Below, one piece after another: positions 25,794 to 36,068 of a stretch of DNA of 64,000 nucleotides (the stretch's first letter is position 1; every line of letters starts with the position of its first letter). Position numbers and translations under genes: made by a program. The stretch spans positions 1,829,486 to 1,893,485 of the forward strand of contig NC_017094.1 in NCBI RefSeq assembly GCF_000284315.1, in the 5' to 3' direction. The stretch comes from Leptospirillum ferrooxidans C2-3. GTDB taxonomy: Bacteria > Nitrospirota > Leptospirillia > Leptospirillales > Leptospirillaceae. The notes under the pieces are model-generated. The model did not search any database. It was not told where the DNA came from and saw only the letters and a list, made by a program, of their open reading frames with translations.

Positions 25794-28343
25794 TTACTTT
25801 TGCCACAGGATCTGTGATGCCTCAAGCGGTACAGAAACACCAGGAAAAGATGGAATGATCCGTGCGGTATAGTCCCCCGGTGGCCTGTTGGCGGGGACGG
25901 TCGCCGAATAAAGGCGATCACCTGATATGGCCGCAGGGTCCATTTCCATTTTCTGCCGGAACATTGGAAAATCTCCTCCAGCATCGGCGTAAAGTTCCAC
26001 GGAAAATTCTGAAGGGTCCAAGTTTCCGGGATCTATTAAAACGGTAAAGAGAAACTGACTCTCCTTGTTCGATAATGACACATTCCGGATTTTTAGCGTT
26101 GCCCAGTAGTTCGCCACTTTCTTTTTCCAGGCAGCGATTCTGGTTCCGGAAGCTCCATTCTCCATGGATCGAGATCGCACACTTTCTGATGCGGGAAGAT
26201 AGTAGGACTCCGTATATTCCCGGACCGCCCGATTGCTTGAAAATCGGGGTGTCAGGCAAGCCATGCTTTCCCTTATCCGCTGGATCCAGCCTGACGGCCG
26301 ATTATTTCTGTCGCGTTCGTAGAACGCAGGAATAACTTCCTGCTCGAGCTTTTCATAAAGCGACTCAGCCTCCACCTGGTCCCATACAGGATCATCTCCA
26401 TGTTCAAGGCCGTCACCAAGAGCCCAACCGACCTTGGGCGAATAAGCCTCTGCCCACCATCCATCAAGTTCTGAAAAATTCAGGCCTCCGTTGACCAGAA
26501 CTTTCATCCCGCTCGTTCCGCAAGCCTCCCAGGGTCTTCTGGGTGTATTGAGCCAGAGGTCGACGCCCTGGACAAGCCGTTCACTTAAAAGCATGTCATA
26601 GTCCGACAGGAACATTACACGTCCAAAAACCTCTGGTCTTCTGATGAAAGAAATCCATTCCCGGACCATTTTCTGACCTGCAAGATCCGCTGGATGAGCC
26701 TTTCCAGCAATCACCAGCTGAACCTGCCCCTTTGGATGATGAAGAAGACGGATCAGACGATCCGGATCAAATAGAAGGAGATTGGGTCGCTTGTAGGTTG
26801 CAAATCGCCGGGCAAATCCGATCGTCAAAACATCAGGGGAAAAAAATGAGGACACACGTTCAATCAGCTCTGCCGATTCCCCGGAAACCTTCATCTGACG
26901 GGTAAGGTGCCTTCTGGCGTAAGAGATGAATGTTTCTCTCGAGGCGTTCCGGAACTCCCAAATGGACTCATCTGACAGGCGGTGGATATCGTTCTCAAGA
27001 GACTCTGTCGGCAAAAGCCACCGATCCTTTCCGCAGGAATTGCTCCACAGGGCATCGGCTCCCTCAGAATCCCAGCTGGGAGCATGGACTCCATTGGTCA
27101 CAGATCCGATCGGAACCTCAGGTGTAGGCCATCTGGGAAAAAGATCTCCCAGAATGTGCCGGCTGACCCGCCCATGGAGCGCACTCACACCGTTGACATG
27201 GCCGCTCCCTCGCATCGCAAGATGTGCCATGTTGAAAAGCGAATCGGTCGCTTCAGGATGGATCCGTCCCAGAGAAAGAAGCTCCTCAAAGCCAATTTTC
27301 AAATCGTTCTCGGCGTATTTTCTGAAGTAGCGATCCATCAAGAGAGGCTCGAAGCGGTCAAATCCGGCAGATACTGCAGTATGAGTCGTAAAAAGATTCC
27401 CCGCCCTGGTGGTCGCCAACGCTTCATCAAAAGATTGCCCGGTCTTTTCCATCTGGTCTCTCGATCGTTCCAGAATGGCAAAAGCCGCATGCCCCTCATT
27501 CAGATGACAGACCGTTACGTCCATTCCGAGCTTTCGGAGAAGTCTCCAGCCGCCGATTCCCAAGACAATTTCCTGCTTCAGCCGGAGAGAAGCTCCACCA
27601 CCGTAAAGCTCGCTCGTCACCTGACGATGGGAGGGATGATTGGCCAGATCATTGGAGTCCAGAAGGTACAGACTCACCTTTCCAACCTTGACGTGCCAGA
27701 CCCTGAGCCACATTTTTGCTGATGGCATGTCCACCGAGAGTCTGAGCCATTCTCCATTCGGTTCCCGGACGGGTGTGATCGGAAGACTTCCTGGGTCGTT
27801 ATAGGGATAAAGGGCCTGTTGATTCCCCCCGCTGTCGATGACCTGGCGAAAGTACCCCTGTTGATACAAAAGACCGATACCCACAACAGGGACACCCAGA
27901 TCACTTGCCGCCTTGAGCTGGTCACCCGCCACATTTCCAAGTCCGCCGGAATAGATGGGAAGAGCTTCGCTCAGCATGAATTCCATGCTGAAATAGGCCA
28001 CTGTGGAAAGGGCGGAGTTCGGGTGAGCCATCTGGAACCATGCAGGAGCTTCCGTGGACTTCTTTTTTTCTTTCAAAAGCCTTGCCACATCCTTCCGGAA
28101 AGAAGGATCCGAAAAAGCCTCCAAGATCCTGTCCCGCGAAACGGTTTGGAGAACCGCCCATGGGTTATGGGTCAATTCCCACAAATCAGGATCAAGCAGC
28201 CGCCAGACCGAATCCGCCGCATGATTCCACGACCAGCGCATATCGAGCGCCAGCTCTGCGAGCGAATCAAATCCCTCGACATCTGAATGTCTGGTGGTAT
28301 AACGCAGGTTGGTCGACTCTGGTATCGTTGTTTTCCTGACCAT
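25794..28343 (-). CDS. glgP: Alpha-glucan (glycogen) phosphorylase
   Basis: Releases glucose 1-phosphate from alpha-1,4-glucans. The 849-residue protein is of the bacterial type with the N-terminal LALDMRWSWNHAADSVWR and the segment YFSMEFMLSEALPIYSGGLG. The pyridoxal phosphate site is in WEACGTSGMKVLVNGG, where the Lys binds PLP. The ATG follows GAGGGG. Its product is the substrate of phosphoglucomutase, encoded 45 nt upstream. Confidence 0.95.
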   Translation of the reverse strand: MVRKTTIPESTNLRYTTRHSDVEGFDSLAELALDMRWSWNHAADSVWRLLDPDLWELTHNPWAVLQTVSRDRILEAFSDPSFRKDVARLLKEKKKSTEAPAWFQMAHPNSALSTVAYFSMEFMLSEALPIYSGGLGNVAGDQLKAASDLGVPVVGIGLLYQQGYFRQVIDSGGNQQALYPYNDPGSLPITPVREPNGEWLRLSVDMPSAKMWLRVWHVKVGKVSLYLLDSNDLANHPSHRQVTSELYGGGASLRLKQEIVLGIGGWRLLRKLGMDVTVCHLNEGHAAFAILERSRDQMEKTGQSFDEALATTRAGNLFTTHTAVSAGFDRFEPLLMDRYFRKYAENDLKIGFEELLSLGRIHPEATDSLFNMAHLAMRGSGHVNGVSALHGRVSRHILGDLFPRWPTPEVPIGSVTNGVHAPSWDSEGADALWSNSCGKDRWLLPTESLENDIHRLSDESIWEFRNASRETFISYARRHLTRQMKVSGESAELIERVSSFFSPDVLTIGFARRFATYKRPNLLLFDPDRLIRLLHHPKGQVQLVIAGKAHPADLAGQKMVREWISFIRRPEVFGRVMFLSDYDMLLSERLVQGVDLWLNTPRRPWEACGTSGMKVLVNGGLNFSELDGWWAEAYSPKVGWALGDGLEHGDDPVWDQVEAESLYEKLEQEVIPAFYERDRNNRPSGWIQRIRESMACLTPRFSSNRAVREYTESYYLPASESVRSRSMENGASGTRIAAWKKKVANYWATLKIRNVSLSNKESQFLFTVLIDPGNLDPSEFSVELYADAGGDFPMFRQKMEMDPAAISGDRLYSATVPANRPPGDYTARIIPSFPGVSVPLEASQILWQK

Positions 28344-28388
28344 TACACCCCTCTATCTTGTGAACTTGTGAATGGTTTGCAAACCGAG

Positions 28389-30032
28389 TTATTGAGACAG
28401 TGCCTTGTTCACGACTTCCTGCGCTTCCGACAAGATCCGTCCGAGGTGCTCCTCTCCCCCAAAGCTTTCGGCATAAATCTTGTAGATGCTTTCAGTCCCT
28501 GAAGGTCTTGCAGCAAACCATCCGCTTTTCGTCACGACCTTCAATCCTCCAATGGATTGATTGTTTCCCGGAGCCTTTGTCAGACACTCAAGGATCTTTT
28601 CTCCGGCAAGCTCTCCTGAACGGACCTTTTCCGGAGTGAGATTCTTCAACAAGGATTTCTGCCAGTCGGTCGCGGGGGCATCGATCCGGCGATACGCCGG
28701 ATTTCCGAATCGTTCACAAAGATGCCGATAGGACTCTCCGGGATCCATCTGAGTCCGGGCAGTCATTTCTGCCGACAGTAACCCCGGGATGATTCCATCC
28801 TTGTCTGTCGACCAGACTCCTCCGTCGATTCGGAGAAAAGAGGCCCCGGCACTTTCCTCCCCTGTAAAACCGAGGCTCCCATCGATCAGACCGTCCACGA
28901 AATACTTGAACCCAACGGGAACTTCATAGAGATCTCTTCCAAGATCCTTCGCCACAGCATCGATCATCTTCGAAGAAACAAGCGTCTTTCCAACTCGGGC
29001 TTTAGCAGCCCACTTTGGCCTGTGAGTAAAAAGATAGCTCACCATAACGGAGAGATAATGATTGGGGGCCATCAGACCAGAGCTTTTTGTGACGATACCA
29101 TGTCGATCATGATCGGTATCCGCAGCAAATGCGATATCAAACCGATCCTTCATAGCCACCAGAGACTCCATTGCATAGGGGGAGGATGGGTCCATGCGGA
29201 TTTGACCGTCCCAATCAAGGGTCATGAAGCGGAATGTTGGGTCAACGGTCTGGTTCACACACGTCAGATCCAGATTGTATTGTTCAGCGATCCGGTTCCA
29301 GTAGTGCACGCCGGCCCCTCCAAGCGGGTCAACCCCCATCCGGATTTTAGAACTCCGGATCATCTCCATATCGACAACATTTCCCAGGTCCCCGACATAG
29401 GAGCCCAGGAAATCATGTCGATGCGTTGTGGGGGACTTGAGTGCCCTGGCATAAGAGATCCGCTTGATCCCCTGAAGACAATCCTCCAGAAAACCATTGG
29501 CCTTGTTTTCAATCCATGAGGTAATAGCGGTATCCGCCGGTCCACCGTTAGGCGGATTGTACTTGAACCCTCCGTCGTGGGGAGGATTATGTGACGGGGT
29601 AATGACAATTCCGTCGGCCAATCCAGTCTTTCGATTGGCGTTGTAAGTCAAGATCGCATGGGAAATCACCGGAGTCGGAGTAAACTCGTCGTTATAGGCC
29701 AGATAGACATCGATGTCATTGGCAGAGAGAACTTCAAGGGCTGTGACCATCGCCGGAACGGAAAGGGCATGCGTATCGATGCCAAGGTAAAGAGGGCCAT
29801 CGATCTTCTGGGATTTTCGATACAGGCAAATCGCTTGGGTGATGCACAAGATATGTTCTTCATTAAATGATCGGGAAAAAGAAGATCCCCTGTGTCCAGA
29901 GGTTCCGAAAGAAACCCTCTCTGAGGGCACTCTGGGGTCGGGCATTTCCGTAAAGTAGGCTGTGACAAGTTTCGAGACATCGACCAGAACATCAGGAGAC
30001 GCGGGCTTTCCCGCAAGAGGGTTGATCGGCAT
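28389..30032 (-). CDS. pgm: Phosphoglucomutase (alpha-D-glucose phosphate specific)
   Basis: Interconverts glucose 1-phosphate and glucose 6-phosphate. At 547 residues it matches the E. coli Pgm class. The phosphoserine loop reads GIVITPSHNPPHDGG, the metal loop ADTDHDRHGIV, the sugar loop FTGEESAGASF, and the phosphate-binding loop RPSGTESIYKIY. The ATG follows AAAGGAG. First gene of the operon that runs to ppk2. Confidence 0.97.
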   Translation of the reverse strand: MPINPLAGKPASPDVLVDVSKLVTAYFTEMPDPRVPSERVSFGTSGHRGSSFSRSFNEEHILCITQAICLYRKSQKIDGPLYLGIDTHALSVPAMVTALEVLSANDIDVYLAYNDEFTPTPVISHAILTYNANRKTGLADGIVITPSHNPPHDGGFKYNPPNGGPADTAITSWIENKANGFLEDCLQGIKRISYARALKSPTTHRHDFLGSYVGDLGNVVDMEMIRSSKIRMGVDPLGGAGVHYWNRIAEQYNLDLTCVNQTVDPTFRFMTLDWDGQIRMDPSSPYAMESLVAMKDRFDIAFAADTDHDRHGIVTKSSGLMAPNHYLSVMVSYLFTHRPKWAAKARVGKTLVSSKMIDAVAKDLGRDLYEVPVGFKYFVDGLIDGSLGFTGEESAGASFLRIDGGVWSTDKDGIIPGLLSAEMTARTQMDPGESYRHLCERFGNPAYRRIDAPATDWQKSLLKNLTPEKVRSGELAGEKILECLTKAPGNNQSIGGLKVVTKSGWFAARPSGTESIYKIYAESFGGEEHLGRILSEAQEVVNKALSQ

Positions 30033-30490
30033 TCATCACTCCTTTTGAGATTTGAAGCGAACCTTACGCCTGTTGTTTCCAATGTATCGGAGCAAATCTA
30101 CCAAAACCCGCAAATGAATGATTTTTTCTAAAATCTCAAGAACTAAAAGAGAAGACGAACAGCAGACACAAAGAAGGAGTTCACCAGTAAAAGAATGAAA
30201 TACGTTCTTCCATCCTCTCTCATTAAAGGAAATTTTACAACCAGCAGGAGCGCTTCCGCTTATTATAAAGATTTATCTTGCTCAGTCTGGTCATTCATGT
30301 ACGACCAGGAAAAAGAAAAATGGCTTAAACCGGATTGAACAGGGAGGTGATGCCGGGAAAACAAACAGGTAAAAGCATCCTCATTCTTTTTCCGTATAAA
30401 AACAATCGAAAAAGAAATGAGGATGCCACAACGAAGACCATCATTCTTCAGCTGAATACAATCGCCTTCACAAGACCCCTTGCATGACGA
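30033..30490. other. Gene-poor intergenic region
   Basis: About 460 bp. A 47-codon ATG frame starts near 30195, but AAGGAG is about 15 nt away and the peptide matches nothing I know, so it is not called. The left half should hold the pgm promoter; no consensus hexamers stand out. The right half carries the terminator annotated separately. Confidence 0.5.
30360..30426 (-). terminator. Long-stem terminator after the OmpA-family gene
   Basis: Arms GCATCCTCATTCTTTTTC (from 30375) and its complement ending at 30426 pair over about 17 bp with one bulge. On the minus strand a T-rich run (TTTTACCTGTTTGTTTT) follows. Confidence 0.65.
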
Positions 30491-31288
30491 TTACCGGGTT
30501 TTTGGGAATCGACCGTTTTCATCGGAAATGACCACCTCGACACGTCGGTTTTCCTGCCGTCCGGCAGAGGTCTTGTTGGATGCTACAGGATACTTTGCCC
30601 CATATCCCTTCGTGATGATTCTTTGAGGATTGATTCCGTCACTGACCAGGGCATCCCGAACGGACTCAGCACGTCTCAGGGAAAGAATCTTGTTATATTG
30701 GGCCTTCCCTGTGTTATCAGTATATCCTTCGATCATGACATTCCTCTTGGGATCGGCATTCATGAACTGGGCAAGCTTGTCCACATTCTGTGTTGCTCCG
30801 GATTTTAATGAGGCCCGGTTCACATCAAAGAGAACACTCCCCAAAGTCAGGACTAGACCACGGTTCGTATTTTTAGCCTTCATGCTTGAAAGCTGGTCTC
30901 TCAGCTGATCTATTTTTTGTTGTTTGGACTGAAGCATAAGGGCATCCCGTTGTGCTCCGGCCTTCTTGATTTTTGCCTGAATCGTGTCGTTCTCCGCTTT
31001 TTCATTGGCAATCTCCACCCTTCTTTTTGCCAAGTAAGCATAATGATCAACATCAGTATCTGAAGGATTTTTTTGATAAAGACTCTTGGCTTTGTCAATT
31101 GCGGAAGAGGCCTTCTGCAACTGCTCTGGTGCCGCCTGCATCACACTAGGATCCTGACTTGCTGTTTGGTATGCTGACATAGCCGCATCAAGGTTCGTGT
31201 TATGGGGTGGAGCACTGGCACAACCGGTCAAAAAGACAGAAACCAGAATCGATCCCGGGATCAAGGCAAGAAAAGAATTTTTTTTCAT
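30491..31288 (-). CDS. OmpA-family lipoprotein with DUF4398 region
   Basis: A 265-residue outer-membrane or periplasmic protein. The N-terminus MKKNSFLAL leads to the lipobox LTGC, so a lipid anchor is predicted. Residues 25-130 are helical and DUF4398-like with coiled-coil potential. Residues about 140-260 form the OmpA peptidoglycan-binding domain (EGYTDNTG, LSLRRAESVRDAL, GYGAKYPVASN, NRRVEVVI). ATG 31288 has AAAGGAGG upstream. Second gene after a DUF4398 lipoprotein; the two ribosome-binding leaders are almost identical. Confidence 0.9.
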   Translation of the reverse strand: MKKNSFLALIPGSILVSVFLTGCASAPPHNTNLDAAMSAYQTASQDPSVMQAAPEQLQKASSAIDKAKSLYQKNPSDTDVDHYAYLAKRRVEIANEKAENDTIQAKIKKAGAQRDALMLQSKQQKIDQLRDQLSSMKAKNTNRGLVLTLGSVLFDVNRASLKSGATQNVDKLAQFMNADPKRNVMIEGYTDNTGKAQYNKILSLRRAESVRDALVSDGINPQRIITKGYGAKYPVASNKTSAGRQENRRVEVVISDENGRFPKTR

Positions 31289-31353
31289 TACAAACCTCCT
31301 TTGCAGAAAATCCATCGATAAAAGTCATCCTCTACCCATCGGTTTCCAGTCAC

Positions 31354-31749
31354 TTACTGAGATGACATTCCGGGTTGAGTCACTTCCTTTTCGAGCGACT
31401 GCATACTTTTCTTCAATTCTGCCTCTGCTTCCTTGGTTTTCGCCGTCTGGGTCTTGGCTTCGGCAAGTTCTGCGTCAACCTTTGCCTCCTTGGCCAAGAA
31501 ACGTGCTTCCTTATAGTCTCCTTCCTTCATTTCCTTCCTGGCTTTTTTCAACTTGTCTTTCGCCAAGGTCAAATCATAATTCGCGTAGTTCCGTGTTCCC
31601 TCCCTATCCGCTTGATCGACAGCCGTCTTCGCCTGGGATATCGCAACATCCGGCTTTGGACCGGAACTCATGCATCCGCCAAGCGCAATGGCCGATAAAA
31701 GCATAACCCCTGTAGTCACCAAGTGTGGTCGATTGATCAATGGCTTCAT
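31354..31749 (-). CDS. DUF4398 lipoprotein
   Basis: A 131-residue protein with a signal peptide ending in the lipobox ALGGC, followed by a highly charged Ala/Lys/Glu-rich helix typical of DUF4398. It probably forms a periplasmic coiled coil tethered by lipid. ATG 31749 has AAAGGAGG upstream; the longer open frame to 31845 does not. It likely shares a transcript with the downstream OmpA-family gene, which carries the same domain, suggesting a partner pair at the outer membrane. Confidence 0.85.
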   Translation of the reverse strand: MKPLINRPHLVTTGVMLLSAIALGGCMSSGPKPDVAISQAKTAVDQADREGTRNYANYDLTLAKDKLKKARKEMKEGDYKEARFLAKEAKVDAELAEAKTQTAKTKEAEAELKKSMQSLEKEVTQPGMSSQ

Positions 31750-32073
31750 CGCAAACCTCCTTTGGTTGTTTCTGGCAGGTAAAATGAACGGGAGAAAAGC
31801 CTTCCGGAAATACTGGGAAGAAAGACTACTTTTTAGGTTTATCACTTCAGGGAGGAAAGCACAAGGCCAAAAAACATATCTTATAGTATAATAAAATCAA
31901 AATTACAAGATATACTTGTCCTTCATAATAAAATCTATCTTTTGGGATCTCCAGAACATCCATCATGGATATTTTGAGCGGGTACAGGAATTCTGATTTT
32001 CCGGCAAGAACCCTGATGAGAGAAAATGGATAGGAAGAGACCATAAAAATCCGTAGTAACTGAATGAGAACAC

Positions 32074-33195
32074 CTAAAAAGAATGTCCTAGAACAAGATG
32101 GGTATCTCTCGAAATGGTCCAGTCTTCCTGTGCGGAAATGACAACCACACACACTCGGGAGCCGGCATGCGAGAGCACTCTATCAGGCGATGTCTCCAGG
32201 CTCTCCCCGTTTTTGACTGAATCAAGGAAGATCCCCAAAAACCCCAGATCCCGGCAAATCCACTCCCTCATCAAACTTGAGTTCTCTCCGATTCCACCGG
32301 AAAAAACCAGACAGGAAAGGCCCCCCATGGATGTCGCCATCTGGGAAACCGACTGCGCCGCTTTTCTTGCGAACATGGACAACGCCAACCCTGCCCCACT
32401 ATGTCCTGAATGGAAGGCTTTTTCCAGAATAATCAGATCACTATCAAGGCCGGAGACACCCAAAAGACCTGAGCGATGGTTCAGATCCTGTTCAATCTCC
32501 CCGGATGACAGACCTTTTGTCCCCAGATAAAACGGAATTCCGGGGTCGATGGAACCGGACCGTGTCCCCATCATCAGTCCTTCCATCGGAGTCAGTCCCA
32601 TTGTTGTATCCACAGAGATCCCGGAATGAATCGCGCAAGCAGAAGCTCCATTGCCAAGATGGAGAGCAACCGTACGCTCGATTTTCTCTGGTTTAAAAAG
32701 CTCTTTCAAACGGTGGGAGAGATAATCGTAGGACAGTCCATGAAAGCCATACCGTCTGACTCCATGATCCCGAACCCAAGCTTCCGGAACAGGGTATCGG
32801 CTCGAGATTGCCGGGAGCGTTCGATGAAAGGCTGTATCAAAGGACAACACAATAGGGCAACCCGGAAAAGTTTGCTTCAAAGCCTTGATCGTACGAATAG
32901 CACCATCTGTATGCAAAGGCGAAAGAGGGCGAAGAGCCTCGAGGTTCTCAAGGATTCCTTCCCCTGCAAGGACCGGGTTTCCGAATGCAGGCCCACCGTG
33001 AACAACCCTCACTCCGATTGCCCCCGGAAAACTGTCCGATATTCCGGAGAAAGAAGTGGATATCGCCTTTTCCAGAATATCCGGACGATCGTGAAATGGC
33101 ACCGTGGAAGTTACGGTTCTTTTATTGCCATTCCACAATGACAGCTTGATAGTTGATGAACCTGGGTTGACGACAAGCACTTTCACCGGATGCAC
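32074..33195 (-). CDS. ackA: Acetate kinase
   Basis: Interconverts acetate plus ATP and acetyl phosphate plus ADP. At 373 residues it shows the N-terminal VLVVNPGSSTIKLSLW, the signature VRRYGFHGLSYDYL, the ATP loop LHLGNGASACAI, TRSGSIDPG and FSGGIGENS. GTG 33195 is used; GTG 33186 is equally possible. No phosphotransacetylase gene is adjacent, so its metabolic partner is not visible here. Confidence 0.94.
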   Translation of the reverse strand: MHPVKVLVVNPGSSTIKLSLWNGNKRTVTSTVPFHDRPDILEKAISTSFSGISDSFPGAIGVRVVHGGPAFGNPVLAGEGILENLEALRPLSPLHTDGAIRTIKALKQTFPGCPIVLSFDTAFHRTLPAISSRYPVPEAWVRDHGVRRYGFHGLSYDYLSHRLKELFKPEKIERTVALHLGNGASACAIHSGISVDTTMGLTPMEGLMMGTRSGSIDPGIPFYLGTKGLSSGEIEQDLNHRSGLLGVSGLDSDLIILEKAFHSGHSGAGLALSMFARKAAQSVSQMATSMGGLSCLVFSGGIGENSSLMREWICRDLGFLGIFLDSVKNGESLETSPDRVLSHAGSRVCVVVISAQEDWTISRDTHLVLGHSF

Positions 33196-33309
33196 CCCCC
33201 CAGGAAGAAGTCAGAAAGACTCACCGAACCGTTCCCTCAACGGCTAGGACAAAATTCTGATGATGTGATAGGGCCGGGTGACCCCAAAGAGGATAACCCG
33301 GCAGCCACA

Positions 33310-35172
33310 TTACCGCTTCAGCTGGGACAAGTCTCGCACTGCACCACGATCTGCGGAGGTAGTCATGGCCGCATATGCCTTGAGAGCCTGGGAAACCGGT
33401 CGTTCCCGATTGACCGGAAGCCACGCCCCGTCACCCTTCGCTTCCATGGCGGCACGGCGCGCAGAAAGCACTTGGTCCGAAACCCGAAGGCTAATCGAGC
33501 GGTTGGGAATATCAATATCGATCACGTCCCCCTCTTCGACCAACCCAATCGCCCCCCCTTCAGCCGCTTCCGGTGAAGCGTGTCCGATCACCAGCCCCGA
33601 CGAGCCACCGGAGAACCGACCATCGGTCAAAAGCGCGCACACCTTCCCAAGACCTTTTGACTTGATATAGGAGGTCGGATAGAGCATTTCCTGCATTCCC
33701 GGACCGCCTTTTGGACCTTCATAACGGATGACGACGACATCCCCGGCATGAACATGATCGCCAAGAATCGCATCCACAGCCGCATCCTGGCTTTCGAAAA
33801 TGCGGGCCTTTCCGGAAAATTTCAGGATGCTTTCATCCACACCGGCTGTTTTGACAATACAGCCCTTCTCCGCAAGATTGCCGGAAAGAATCGCCAGCCC
33901 CCCATCTTTTGAATACGCATGGGCAAGATCCCGGATACACCCGCCACTCCGGTCAAGATCCAGGGCTTCGAAACGCTCCGACTGGGAAAAGGCGACTTGA
34001 GTCGGAACACCGCCGGGAGCCGCCATAAACAGCCGGTGAACGGCCGGATCACGGCTCAACATGACATCGTTCTTTTTGATAGCTTCTCCGAGAGTCTTTG
34101 CATGAACGGAAGCCACCGATGTATCCAGAAGGCCAGCCCGTTCCAACTCACCCAGGATACCGAAGATGCCCCCGGCGCGGTGCACGTCTTCGATATGATA
34201 TTTGTCCGTCATTGGGGCAACTTTGCATAAACAGGGGACTTTCCGGGAAATTCGGTCAATATCCGCCATCCTGAACGGAACACCCGCTTCATGAGCAGCA
34301 GCCAACAAATGGAGAACGGTATTGGTGGAACCTCCCATCGAGACATCCAGAGCCATCGCATTCTCAAAAGCCGCCATGGTGGCAATGTTCCGGGGAAGAA
34401 TCGATGCATCACCCTGCTCGTAATAGCGCTTGGCCAGATCGACAATCAGCCGGCCGGCGCGCAGGAACAAATCCTTCCGGTCCGAATGCGTTGCAACGAT
34501 GGTACCGTTTCCCGGCAGCGACAACCCCAGCGCTTCGGTCAAACAGTTCATCGAATTGGCCGTAAACATTCCGGAGCATGAACCGCAGGTGGGACAAGCC
34601 GAGCGCTCGATTTCCTCGACATCAGCATCGCTGACAGCGTTGTCTCCGGCTTTGATCATCGCATCAACCAAGTCGAGCTTGATGACTTTTTCCCCCCCGT
34701 TGACAACTTTCAAGATTTTTCCCGCTTCCATCGGGCCGCCAGACACAAACACCGACGGAATATTGAGGCGCATGGCAGCCATCAGCATTCCGGGTGTGAT
34801 CTTGTCGCAATTGGAGATGCAGACCATCGCATCCGCGCAATGGGCGTTCACCATATATTCGACCGAATCGGCGATCAGGTCCCTTGACGGAAGGGAATAC
34901 AGCATGCCTCCGTGGCCCATTGCGATACCATCATCAACGGCAATGGTGTTGAACTCCTTTGCGACACCGCCTGCCGCTTCAATTTCACGTGCGACCAGCT
35001 GGCCCAGGTCCTTCAGGTGAACGTGGCCTGGCACAAATTGGGTAAAAGAGTTCACCACGGCGATGATCGGCTTGTCGAAATCGCCATCCTTCATGCCGGT
35101 GGCTCGCCATAGTGATCGTGCGCCAGCCATGTTTCGTCCATGGGTGGTGGTACGGGAACGGTATTCGGGCAT
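33310..35172 (-). CDS. ilvD: Dihydroxy-acid dehydratase, long (E. coli-type) form
   Basis: Dehydrates 2,3-dihydroxy-isovalerate and -methylvalerate in branched-chain amino acid synthesis. At 620 residues it is the long proteobacterial form, with Fe-S ligand motifs [11 protein letters not shown] and [12 protein letters not shown], and the C-terminal [16 protein letters not shown] second, shorter ilvD lies at 45364-47037. Its codons look more GC rich than those of its neighbours, so later acquisition is possible. The ATG follows AAAGGAG. Confidence 0.95.
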   Translation of the reverse strand: MPEYRSRTTTHGRNMAGARSLWRATGMKDGDFDKPIIAVVNSFTQFVPGHVHLKDLGQLVAREIEAAGGVAKEFNTIAVDDGIAMGHGGMLYSLPSRDLIADSVEYMVNAHCADAMVCISNCDKITPGMLMAAMRLNIPSVFVSGGPMEAGKILKVVNGGEKVIKLDLVDAMIKAGDNAVSDADVEEIERSACPTCGSCSGMFTANSMNCLTEALGLSLPGNGTIVATHSDRKDLFLRAGRLIVDLAKRYYEQGDASILPRNIATMAAFENAMALDVSMGGSTNTVLHLLAAAHEAGVPFRMADIDRISRKVPCLCKVAPMTDKYHIEDVHRAGGIFGILGELERAGLLDTSVASVHAKTLGEAIKKNDVMLSRDPAVHRLFMAAPGGVPTQVAFSQSERFEALDLDRSGGCIRDLAHAYSKDGGLAILSGNLAEKGCIVKTAGVDESILKFSGKARIFESQDAAVDAILGDHVHAGDVVVIRYEGPKGGPGMQEMLYPTSYIKSKGLGKVCALLTDGRFSGGSSGLVIGHASPEAAEGGAIGLVEEGDVIDIDIPNRSISLRVSDQVLSARRAAMEAKGDGAWLPVNRERPVSQALKAYAAMTTSADRGAVRDLSQLKR

Positions 35173-35425
35173 GACTTACTCCTTTTGTCCTGGTTGGAAA
35201 ATCGCTTGCAAGTTTCCTGTCGATTGAGCTCTTGTGTTTCGATATTCCGGTCATTCCCCTTCTGCTGAAATCTCCCGTCTCAGGGAAGAGACTTGTCCAG
35301 AACGCTGATATCAATAGACATATCCCATCAGATTGCCTTTCCCTTCTCTCCTTGTCAAACAGTCTCCTCTCACCACCAATGATTACCTCCCCATACAGCT
35401 TCAAGTCAGGACTGAAGAAAAAAGA
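35173..35425. other. Intergenic region upstream of long-form ilvD
   Basis: No gene seen. It carries the ilvD leader (AAAGGAG at about 35180). No T-box, leader peptide or clear promoter hexamers were recognised. Confidence 0.45.
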
Positions 35426-35458
35426 CAAAAAAAAGGGGAGACCCAAGGCCTCCCCTTT
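35425..35458 (-). terminator. Intrinsic terminator after the 103-residue gene
   Basis: Arms AAAGGGGAG (35432-35440) and CTCCCCTTT (35450-35458). On the minus strand the stem runs into a T8 tract. It lies 25 nt past the stop at 35483. Confidence 0.85.
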
Positions 35459-35482
35459 CAATCGTTCACTTTTGGGGTCCCT

Positions 35483-35794
35483 TTAATGAAGCTCCGCAAA
35501 AACTTCTTTCAGATGTCGGATGGCTTCTTCATGAGGAACATCCATGACTGGCTGCCGGTTGATCAAAACCTCACAACCCCGCTCGAGAGCGTCCAGGATT
35601 TCTCCCCTCAGCTCCGGTGCATGGTATTCCATCACAAGATCATCACAAACCGCTCCAAAATACCCCCTCACATTTTGTTTCCAGGAAATCAGACCATCCT
35701 CGGTGGGATCCGGAGCCGGATCAATCAATGCAAGTCTCCCTTTTTTCTCGGCTTTCATGATAATCTCTTCTTTTTTAACCTGTGTCGTTTCCAT
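35483..35794 (-). CDS. Conserved-looking hypothetical protein (103 residues)
   Basis: A soluble acidic protein with no domain I recognise. The middle reads EDGLISWKQNVRGYFGAVCDD and the C-terminus is helical (HEEAIRHLKEVFAELH). A good site (GCAGGAGG) precedes ATG 35794; an internal ATG at 35758 is possible. With its own terminator it looks like a monocistronic gene. Function unknown. Confidence 0.75.
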   Translation of the reverse strand: METTQVKKEEIIMKAEKKGRLALIDPAPDPTEDGLISWKQNVRGYFGAVCDDLVMEYHAPELRGEILDALERGCEVLINRQPVMDVPHEEAIRHLKEVFAELH

Positions 35795-36068
35795 GGCCTA
35801 CCCTCCTGCAATGAGAAGTTGTTGTCCAAAGACCGATCCATAACTTGCCTGAAATCCCCCCCTATAGCTCCCTTCGGATTAAGTGGAACCGTACCTTCCA
35901 CCCGCAGGGAAGAAGACGGAGCCCGGCCACCAAAAAGGGAAAGCCATTATGAATGAGTTCAGATAGGGGAATGGCTTCAGGGTACACCCGAAACGACCCT
36001 TGTCAAGGTCGATGAAAAAGAGCGCACATGGACCGCAAACGAAAGGCCGGATAGAACGGGACAGGAGT

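Noticed and set aside
24350..25984. Extended 544-codon gnd with an N-terminal extension
   Set aside because: The extension overlaps glgP in another frame, and a TTG with AAGGAGG at 25777 gives the standard Gnd length.
30195..30338. 47-codon plus-strand frame in the pgm-ompA gap
   Set aside because: The only AAGGAG is about 15 nt from the ATG, the peptide has no features, and no terminator or promoter belongs to it.
31850..31925. Promoter for the DUF4398-OmpA pair (TTGTAA, 17 nt, TATAAG on the minus strand)
   Set aside because: The region is so AT rich that several equally poor hexamer pairs fit, so I did not list one as a feature.
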